NCBI GenBank assembly: GCA_008360975.2
Contig: CM039211.1
Span: forward strand, 2,163,295-2,227,294
DNA: 64,000 nucleotides
Source: Lichenostomus cassidix
Taxonomy: Eukaryota > Chordata > Aves > Passeriformes > Meliphagidae
Direction of reading: 5' to 3'
Shown: positions 54,331-62,275 of the stretch, piece after piece
How the letters are laid out: each line of letters begins with the position of its first letter
Position numbering within the stretch: position 1 is the first letter of the stretch
The notes under the pieces: generated by a model
Databases searched by the model: none
What the model saw: only the letters and a program-made list of their open reading frames with translations
What the model was told of the DNA's origin: nothing
Program-made: the position numbers and the translations under genes

Positions 54331-56720
54331 TAAGGAGTAAGAGATGACAATGCTGACACATGACAGAAGTAGGGCAATGCTCCTTTCCCTTAATCTTAAC
54401 TTCCTGAACATTTAAACTCCACAAACTCACAAGCTAACATGGGGGAAAACGTGTATAGTGAGTGGATAAGCAACACTTGATACTTATGGCATATGGGACA
54501 CATTCAGTTTGTCATATCAGAGGAGGGTATAAAGATTTATATTAAAAAAAATTTATTTTCCCTCTAGCCTGAACCACTCAGTTTTAAGCTGTGATATGGC
54601 AGGACAAAAACTTGGAGTCTTCTAAACACTGAATTAAGTAAGCAAAGTGAAAAAAAAAATCCAAACAAAAGGATGACTGTAGCATAAATTATTGGTAACT
54701 TCCACTCAATTTTGATAATGAGTGTTTATAGAACATGAAAAAAAATAATTAATGAACTGACTGTCCTAGTACAAGAAGAATTAAAAGAAAAAGACTGAAA
54801 TTAATTGTATGAGTAGAATGTGGTTGGTTGGCTTGAGCTTCTGGAAATATAGATATCTGTGGACACTGGTGGGCTGCTGGCCAACCTGCCTCCTTTGGCT
54901 TTTTTACAAAAGGGTATTTGCTCCCAAGGACATACATTTCAGAAGATAATGAATGGGTTACAAAGATGGAGAAGATATTTTATCATCTGGAAACATAATT
55001 AAGCAGCCAAACAAAAAAACCTCAACCAACCAACCAAAATAAAAAGCAACAAAAAAACCTACCAAACTTTAAACAGGGAAAAATGAGAAATAGAAACATT
55101 TTAGCTGCATCCCTGGAGGGTAAAGCAGTTCCTCATCCCTGTGTTCTGGCTGTCTCATGACTACATACAGACTAAAATCTCCAGAACTTTTATGTCTGAG
55201 ATAACTTCTTGCCTGTAGCTCTAGAGAGCAAAGAGATGAACTGATGAAGGAACTGAATCACCAAAATGGACTTTGCTCACACAGAGGTGAGAAACAAAGT
55301 ATCAGAACAGGTTCCTAGCCCACAGAGAAATGAAATTGGAGGATCTCTGGTGAGACAGACTATATGAGCTCTGTCCTGAGCTGCTCGGCTGCTCGGTTTG
55401 GAATCAAAATTAGTCCTCTGTAGTCTGGACTGAAGAGTTACTAAGCATACAGGCTGCCCACTTTACTTTTCAGCAGTACCACAGTGATAGCCTGCAGCTT
55501 CATCTGTGATAAAATTCCTTAGAGACTGAGATATGTAGAAATTACTAAAACTAGAAACATAACAAAAAAACCCCACAAAGAGCAGAGTTTTGCTTTGAAG
55601 GTATATTAGACTGCACAAAAGGTCTGTTTGTTGCTTATTTCCAGAATTGTTGCAGTAAATTCATCCATATTTTCAAATCATTCTTGATGTATCTGCCTAT
55701 AACCACAGCACTTTGAAATAATGAATTCCATCTCCCTTTGAATAATTTGTTCTTCCTAACGCATGTACATACACACTGCAATTTTCAAACACTGGGCAAA
55801 AAGAGGAATGAGTCAGATAATAAGTACTCTGAATGATATGTGATAATTGAAGTGCATAATTATAAGGTCTGTCTTTGCATTTAATCTCCCTGTGTCACAT
55901 GCACACCTTGGCAGTGGTTTCCAGAGCCTGTGGGGCTTTGCTGGTCTCGACTGGACCGTTATGGGCACAGGATGAAAGGCAATCTCTTGGGTACCAAGAC
56001 AACCAGAACTTTAAAGATAAACCAGGAGGACCATAAAACTAGACACGGGAACTCACGTCAGAGCAGGGAGCAGGTGCTGAAAATCCTTCCTGCAGCTACC
56101 GAAACTGCATGATGTCTTGCAAAAACTTACATTTCTGGATGGACATGAGACATACCCTGCACCTCACTCCTAAGTAAATACATTGGTGACATAGTATTAA
56201 AACTGGAGCCCTTTGAAGCAGCTATTCAAAACCTATCTTGCACGCCAGTCGTCAGAGAATGTCAGAAACACTAAAATTTTAGGAATAGAGTACGTATGGT
56301 CCACCAGGTCCATAAAAACAAGGGCAGTGAAATACTGAAGTCACACAGAGACACGTCTAAAGCATGATCAGAACAAGAAAGGCCCCTTGGAAGAGATTTT
56401 CCACCACCACATCCGGCTGCCAGCAAACGGATTTCATTTCTAAGTGTCTTAATCATAGGATTTATCTGGCAGCCATTCAAAAGTGTTGCTGCAATTACCT
56501 TTTTTTCTTGTAAGCTAGGATTAGTGTAATACAAATACAGGTAAGTTACCACATGACAATACCGTATTTGTTAGGACTTCATCCAGATTTCTTGGAAAAG
56601 AAAGACAGTATTACCATAAACACTGATTTGGATGAACACCTGTAATAATTATAAAAGACACAATAAACAGCACAGTAGGAGAATACAAATGTTAACTCTG
56701 CCTCTATTTTTCTGTGGAGC

Positions 56721-56786
56721 AGGAAGGGAAAAAGAAGGGGGGGAAAAAAAAGGAAGTGAACAAAGGGAGGGGAAAGGAACAAAGAA
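56721..56786 (+). repeat. Purine-rich tract
   Basis: A 66-bp stretch is almost all A and G on the + strand, with runs of 7 G and 8 A. It could adopt an H-DNA-like structure. It shows no coding sense. Confidence 0.7.
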
Positions 56787-58748
56787 TCAGGCTGTGTGTG
56801 AGGTGGGGAAATGGGAAACAAGATGCAGAAACATTTTTAGATGCTACTGATGACTGCACCAAGAGGCAACTAGGTAGATGACATACAAGAGGGCAAATAA
56901 CCCTCATTATGGTTAAGCAGCACACGCACAGGACCTGCTCTAAATTTTTAGCACTGAAGAACTGCATTGAAACAGTGACTGTAGCTTACCCTGTAGGGCC
57001 AAAAGCATGCAAAACCCCAAAATCCACCAGACATATACTCACCAAAAAAAGCAAAAAAAAAAAGTCCAACAAAATGAGGAAACTGATCAAAGAGAAAGCT
57101 GGTGAGGAGACCAAAAAGAGTTGGGTTCTTACAGGCGGCAACTGCAGAAAAAAAAAATGTTGGAGAGATCACAAATTCACAAATTTGTATCACCAATCAG
57201 GAATGTCTTGAGAAAGGTTGAGAGGAAGCTGGTACAACCAAACAGCAGGAATAAGGCAATTTACTAGAATAAACCTTTTCCTTGCAAAAGCTGAAGTGTC
57301 AAAATGTATTAAAAACAAAACAAAACAGATCGTAAGTATGAGATTACTTCCCCAGTAGAACATACGTAAAAAAAAAATAAAATTAGTACCTATATCTGGA
57401 ACAGCAAGCCCTTCAAGAGCCTAAGGCCAATGGATGATGATGACATAAAGAGCCCCAAAGAAGAAAAGGCCCTATCAGGTACACAAAATGAGTTTTTGTC
57501 ACCTGCCTGCATTTTGGAAGAGGCAGGAAATGCTTCTCTGCCTCTTTTTTGCCTTTCTTTGCAACAGATGGCTAGGAGTGATCTGCCCGAACACCAACAA
57601 GGAGACAAGCCCAAATGACACTCAGCCCTAAACTCTAGAAGTATTTAAGGATGCAACTGCTGAATTACCAACCCTGATGCACAGCACCTTAAAAGCAGTT
57701 TGGTGCAGGAGGACGTGGGCTTTGGAAACAGCATACGCTGATTTAATGATCTCAGGGAAGAACTGTGCATCTACAGTCTTGTAAGTCTGGTGCCTGACAT
57801 CAGACAAATCATGCAAAACTAAAAGGAATAAAAATTTCCACATACTAAAAGGAAACCCACAGTGGACTCACAAACTGAACTTGTGTGCACCTCTCAAAAA
57901 GGATCTCTTAGAACCAGAGAGCAGAAAAGATGTGAGGAACGGTGTCCACAAGAGTAAAGACTTAAAATTAGAGCTCTTCTGCTTGGAAAAGCACAAAACA
58001 GGAGTGAGACCTAGTCTAAATGACCACAACAATCGTAATAGTATAAAATGTTTGCATTTTCCAGTTTCACATTAGTTATCAAATGAGCCCTATGAAGCAC
58101 CTGACAAAGCTGGCAATTAGCAAATGACAAAAAAGTAGAAAAAGGAGGCAGTTTGTCAAAGGATACTGAAACCCTCCACAGCTTCCCCCTCCTCACTTTC
58201 TAAAGAAAAAAGTAATTGGTAATGTTCTGTGGTAAACAATCTTGGTCAGCGTAAGAGTAATTTATTGCTCATGTTTGTTTAATGTGTTATGCTTTTTTCT
58301 TCACCAATGACAATCAAACTCTACTGCGGTGATTTTTAAAGTAGTGGTACGACAAAAACCATTTAATTACAACCTTAAAGTGAGTATTCTTTTTTTCTTC
58401 CCTCAAAATGTATCTCTTAGTTATCCATGAAAATTAGGATAGGATTTTAATAGGCCATTAATAAGAATTTGTGTGCCTTTTAGCCCCCTTACAGTTACAG
58501 AATCTCTCACCCTTCTCATGGGTTACATGAAGTCCTAGAACCTTGACAAAGACTTGTCTCATTTTCCTCTTACTGCTGCTGCCAGCTTCTCATACAGTGG
58601 TATTTCCTCATCTCTTTGATCCTTTTAACTCTGAGAGGTCTACATTTTCCTCATCAATCTTTTTCTTGGGACCTCCATTTCCCTGTCTTTCTTGGAGACT
58701 GTGGTGGCATCCTCAACTTCTTGTTTTCTCCATATCATTATCTCACAT

Positions 58749-58810
58749 TCATAGAACCATGGAATGATAGAATGGATGATAAGGGGTTGGAACTGACACC
58801 AGGGAGGCCA
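58749..58810 (-). mobile_element. Possible degenerate CR1 3' end, reverse orientation
   Basis: CATAGAACCATGGAATGATAG followed by GGTTGGAACTGACACC resembles the reversed terminal repeat and first part of a CR1 tail. The match fades within 60 bp. It is either a very short insertion or a chance resemblance. Confidence 0.4.
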
Positions 58811-60204
58811 TGGGCTTCACAGACGTAGCCAACACACATCCATTTGTCCATGAAGAGTGTCCTTTAAAATATTTAAACATCGCAGTATCATCCCATCATC
58901 GTCAACTGTATAACATCCATGGGATTTCACAAGCTGCTTCCCTTCTCTGTTTTCACTTATTTATACAGGGAACTGACAGAAATTGCCATTTCCAAGTCTA
59001 AACTGTTTCCAAGCACCTTATCATATGATGTTCCATGCAGATGTTTATGTCTGCTTATGAAAAATGTACGGTGGATTTTCTTTGCGTATCATCTGTTGTT
59101 TGGGTGCCGTTTACTTTCAGTTCTGAACAAAAATCTTTTATTTTGACTCATTCCCTTCATCATCCAGGGTTTTTCAAGTCCTTGCACCCGCACAAAACTT
59201 AAAACTTCACCATGGCTTAATCTTTTATTTTCCAGTTTGCAGACAGATTTTATTTTCTTTACACTCTGAAAATTTGCCAAATGTTTAAAATATTTCATCA
59301 TTTTTCTTTTTTAATTTGTGAGTCTATCAAAGAATGTCGCAAACTGTTTTGAAGTACATGATTTTTACTGTTTTTCTAGAACAGTGTTTAAACAAGAAAG
59401 AATCAATGTACCCACCTTTTTAAGCTACCAAAGCATCCTCAGCTTTTTTTAGGAATATGCACACCCCCAGAATTGAAATACTTCTTCCTCTAATTGTTAT
59501 GGAAAAGCAAGCTTTGTTTTATAGCTCCAGTCACTTTCTGTTGGATGACGTCACCAGGTTTGTTGTTAATTGAAATAAAACAGTAGAGATGTGGTGAGCT
59601 AGAAAATTGATGTTAGCATTCAGAGTTTGCTAGGCAGAGGGGGAAAATATACAAAACTACACATCAGGGGGAACAAAAAAAGATTTGCAACCAAGAAGTA
59701 CCAACTAAAATGTTACTGAAATAAAGACATGGCATTGCTCAAGAGGCCTGCCTGAAGTGAATGTTTGCTCGAGTTTTAGCACCTAAATAAGACGAAACTG
59801 TTTGGAGACACAGCTCACAACTCCAGATATTCTGTGAGCTGCTACCTTCAAGTATGAAAACATTAAAAATACACAACGAAAAATGATTGGTGAGTCCCTG
59901 TTTAAATTCCGACTATGCAAGCTGAAGTATTTTACTCCCATCTGAGGTTTCTTTTCACAGCCTCAGAGCCAACATCATATGCTTTAATGGATTATCCAGG
60001 CACTTATGTTCCAGTAAGAGCAAAGAGGCAGAACGACCCCACTTCTCAAATAAAGAACCGTGTATGCTTCTTGAGAGAGAATAAACTTTAAGAGAACAGG
60101 GACAAAACACTGCAGCAGAGGAGACACAAGAAGACATTACTGACATTAGACCTATTATGCAAATGGTTTTTACAGTGCACTTGGCAGAGATCCAGAGGCT
60201 GGGA
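58811..60204. other. Immediate upstream flank of the G-rich array
   Basis: Ordinary AT-rich sequence with a consensus CRE at 59.55 kb. I see no exon or repeat. It is the distal 5' flank of SLC12A2. Confidence 0.55.
59546..59553. promoter_or_regulatory. Full CRE palindrome TGACGTCA
   Basis: A consensus TGACGTCA (CREB/ATF site) lies about 2.2 kb upstream of the SLC12A2 start, in otherwise CpG-poor DNA. The motif is certain; function is inferred. Confidence 0.4.
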
Positions 60205-60363
60205 GGCAAAAAAGGGGGATATGAGGGGTGGGTGTGAAGGGGTCAGGGGGTGTGAGGGGCTCGGGGGCAGTGGGGAATTTGGGGGTGTGTGAAGAGGATC
60301 AGGGGGTGTCTGAGAAACCAGGGGATGTGTGAAGGGGTCCAGGGGCAATGAGGATGATGGGGG

Positions 60364-60775
60364 AACTAGAGCATCTCTTGCATCAGGACAGGCTGAGGGA
60401 GCTGGGCCTGCTCAGCCTCAACAGGAGGCAGCTGAGAAGGAACCTCATCCATGTGTATAAATATAGAGAGAGGGATGCCAGGAAGATAGAGCCAGGCTCT
60501 GCTTGGTGATGGTCAATCACTAGGGCGAGAGAAACAGCAGGAACTGATGCACACGAGCATTCCACCTGAGCATGAAGAACTTCTTCACTGTGCAGTGACT
60601 GAGCACAGGAACAGATTGTCTCGGGAGGGTGTGGAGTCTCTGTCTCTGGAGACATTCCAGAGCCGTCTGGACACAGTCCTGTGCCATGTGCTTTGGGATG
60701 ACCCTGCCTGAGCAGGTAGATCAGACGAGATGACCCAGTGCGGTCCCGTTCAACCTGACCCAGTCTGTGATTCTG
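60364..60775 (+). mobile_element. CR1 LINE 3' fragment inserted in the G-rich array
   Basis: The sequence runs from a GGCTGAGGGAGCTGGGCCTG block through CTTCTTCACTGTGC and GTGGAGTCTCTG to a tail ending CTGTGATTCTG. This matches the 3' end of avian CR1 retrotransposons in order and orientation. The copy is 5' truncated, as is usual for CR1, and has scattered substitutions. No intact ORF2 frame remains. G-rich minisatellite lies on both sides, so the element probably entered an existing array. Confidence 0.88.
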
Positions 60776-61090
60776 GGGGCTGGGTGAGGGACCAGGGTGT
60801 GCAAGGGGGTTTGTGGGGTGTGTGAGGAAATCTGAGGGTACATGAGGGGTTCAGGGGGGTGTGTGGGGAACCAAGCTTTTGAGAGCTCTGAGGGTGTGTG
60901 TGAGGGGAACTGGGGGTGTTTATGAGGAGCCCAGGGGATTATGAGACATCCGGGGGGATGTGTGTGGGGGACCGCGGGGGTGTGTGAAGGGTTCAGGGGT
61001 GCGTGAGCGACTGGGAGGTGTCTGAGGGGACTGCGAGGGACAGGGGGTGTGTGTGTGAGGGACCGAGGGGTGTCTGCGGGGATTTGCGGG

Positions 61091-61218
61091 GACTGCAAGG
61101 GGCAGGGGGTGTGTCTGACGGACTGAGGGGTGTCTGCGGGGACTCCAAGGGACCGGGTGTGTGTGTGATGGACCGAGGGGTGTCTGCGGGGACTCCAAGG
61201 GACCGGGTGTGTGTGTGA
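61091..61218 (+). repeat. 50-bp G-rich tandem repeat next to the SLC12A2 promoter
   Basis: Blocks beginning GACTCCAAGGGACCGGGTGT recur at exactly 50-bp spacing (61141 and 61191), and a diverged copy starts at 61091. The last two units are almost identical over the stretch that can be compared. The unit contains GTGTGTGTGTG and GGGGTGTCTGCGGGG. This is the most homogeneous part of the wider G-rich array. Long minus-strand proline-rich frames across it are by-products of the repeat and not genes. Confidence 0.85.
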
Positions 61219-61323
61219 GGCTCCGGGGCTGCCTGAGGCCCCGGGGGGTGCCCGAGCGGTCTCGGGGCTCCCGAGGGGTTCGGGCCCTGAGGCACCGCGC
61301 GGCTCCGAGCGCCCCCGCGCTCC

Positions 61324-61333
61324 TCTCGCGAGA
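61324..61333. promoter_or_regulatory. TCTCGCGAGA palindromic promoter element
   Basis: A perfect 10-bp TCTCGCGAGA palindrome lies about 440 bp upstream of the SLC12A2 ATG. This element is known from TATA-less CpG-island promoters, often bidirectional ones, and is bound by BANP (earlier linked to ZBTB33/Kaiso) when unmethylated. Its presence is seen directly; its use here is inferred. Confidence 0.75.
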
Positions 61334-61423
61334 CGTGGCGGCGGCCGGCGGGGCCGTGCCGGGCGGGATCGCGGCGCGGCCCCCCCGCCCCTCCCAGCGC
61401 CGCCGCGGGGCGGATGCGGCGGG

Positions 61424-61431
61424 GCCGCCAT
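61424..61431 (-). promoter_or_regulatory. YY1-like GCCGCCAT site
   Basis: GCCGCCAT is the reverse complement of the ATGGCGGC core of YY1 promoter sites. It sits in the CpG island about 345 bp before the start codon. YY1 sites of this kind often lie just downstream of the transcription start, so the real start could be close to here. The flanking AGT does not match the full consensus. Confidence 0.35.
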
Positions 61432-61651
61432 AGTGCGGGCGGGAGGAGCCGCCGCCGCCCGGCCGGGGACGCGCTCCCGCCGCCCCCTCCGCCGCAGCCG
61501 GGAGCGGGCGGAGCCTGCGCGGCGCCGCGGTTTTTTCCCCCCCGCATCCCTCCCGCCGCGCCAGCCGGCGAAGCGACCGCGCTCCTGCCTGGGCAGAGCG
61601 GGATCGGGCGGAGGGACCGGAGGCGCCGTCACCGTCACCTGGCGCTGCGGC

Positions 61652-61661
61652 GGGGGCGGGG
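61652..61661 (+). promoter_or_regulatory. GC box (Sp/KLF-type)
   Basis: GGGGGCGGGG matches the Sp1/KLF GC box. It is about 115 bp upstream of the start codon, in the proximal promoter or 5' UTR of SLC12A2. Such boxes are common in CpG islands, so specificity is limited. Confidence 0.5.
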
Positions 61662-61774
61662 CGCGGCGCTGTGTCTGCGGCAGCCCCGCGGCGCTGCTCG
61701 GCCGCTTAAAGCAGCGGAGCCGCCGGCCGGGAGGGGCGTTCGGAGCAGTGGCGGCCGCGGAGCGAGGGGAAGGC

Positions 61775-62275
61775 ATGGAGGGCAAGGAGCTGGTGGCGGG
61801 GTCCGTGGGGGATGAGGGCTCCAAGGATGCGCTGGGCAAGCCGCTGGGTCCCACGCCGAGCCAGAGCCGCTTCCAGGTGGACCTGGTGGCAGAGGGGCCC
61901 CGCAAGTCTTCCGGGGACCTCGGCGCGGCGGGTAAGGGAGGCGAGGAAGCCAAGGGCAGGTTTCGGGTGAACTTCGTGGACCCGTCGGCCGGCGGCGAGA
62001 GCCCCGGCGAGCCCGGGGGAGGCAGCTCGGAGGGCGGCAATGTGAGCGGCGTGCAGAACGGCGGCGACACGGTGATGAGCGAGGGCAGCCTGCACTCCGG
62101 CGGGCACCACCACTACTACTATGACACCCACACCAACACCTACTACCTGCGCACCTTCGGCCACAACACCATGGACGCCGTGCCCCGCATCGACCACTAC
62201 CGGCACACGGCCGCCGACCTGGGCGAGAAGCTGCTCCGGCCCAGCCTGGCCGAGCTGCACGATGAGCTGGACAAG
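61775..62275 (+). CDS. SLC12A2: SLC12A2 (NKCC1) coding exon 1, N-terminal 167 residues
   Basis: This is the first coding exon of the Na-K-2Cl cotransporter NKCC1, a plasma-membrane carrier that brings Na+, K+ and 2 Cl- into cells and sets cell volume and intracellular chloride. The exon encodes only the cytosolic regulatory N-terminus; the membrane domain lies in later exons outside the window. Visible motifs are RFQV at residues 32-35 and RFRV at 62-65 (SPAK/OSR1 docking), RVNFVD at 64-69 (PP1 binding, overlapping the second docking site), a His/Tyr stretch at 111-116, and the conserved block around [19 protein letters not shown] (117-135). Thr118, 122, 127, 132 and 145 match human regulatory Thr203, 207, 212, 217 and 230, an offset of 85. 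The ATG at 61775 is chosen because it has G at -3 and G at +4 and starts an MEGKEL-type N-terminus. The frame stays open upstream to 61211, but that stretch is low-complexity CpG-island sequence. The exon ends in phase 0 at ELDK, followed by GTGAGA. The family match is certain; the exact start is inferred. Confidence 0.96.

Larger units (their letters stand above)
53117..58748. other. Intergenic, no gene seen
   Basis: AT-rich with the low-complexity tracts listed. The region 57.6-58.2 kb has a faint LINE-like feel (GGCAATTAGCAAATGACAAA followed by an A-rich stretch and GGAGGCAG). The resemblance is too weak to call an element. Confidence 0.5.
60205..61260 (+). repeat. G-rich minisatellite array (units about 20 bp), interrupted by CR1
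   Basis: Degenerate units of roughly 18-24 bp, each led by a GGGG run followed by TGTGTGAGGG-like sequence and ending near CA or GA, cover 60205-60363 and 60776-61260. A CR1 element (60364-60775) sits between the two parts. The G-runs are all on the + strand and dense enough to form G-quadruplexes. The right end passes into the 50-bp higher-order repeat and then the CpG island. Array copy number is probably variable and hard to assemble. Confidence 0.8.
61220..61774 (+). promoter_or_regulatory. SLC12A2: SLC12A2 CpG-island promoter and 5' UTR
   Basis: This GC-rich, CpG-dense stretch directly precedes the SLC12A2 start codon and continues through exon 1. It contrasts sharply with the AT-rich DNA to the left. 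I see no canonical TATA box; the nearest AT-rich word is CTTAAA near 61705. Visible elements are a perfect TCTCGCGAGA at 61324-61333, a C-rich GC box near 61381-61395, a YY1-like GCCGCCAT at 61424-61431 and a GGGGGCGGGG Sp/KLF box near 61652-61661. The transcription start cannot be placed from sequence alone; dispersed initiation is typical of this promoter class. If transcripts begin upstream of 61414, they carry an out-of-frame upstream ATG (61414-61815) that overlaps the main start. Confidence 0.85.

Noticed and set aside
57600..58200. Possible ancient LINE fragment
   Set aside because: Only a few short resemblances; not enough to name or bound an element.
61211..61774. Upstream extension of the SLC12A2 frame as real N-terminal coding sequence
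   Set aside because: Low-complexity Arg/Gly/Pro/Ala sequence typical of CpG islands. The ATG at 61775 has better context and starts a family-like N-terminus.
60721..62070. 449-codon minus-strand open frame, and other long minus-strand frames across 60.9-62.5 kb
   Set aside because: Proline/arginine-rich shadow of the G-rich minisatellite and CpG island; it runs antisense through the genuine SLC12A2 exon.
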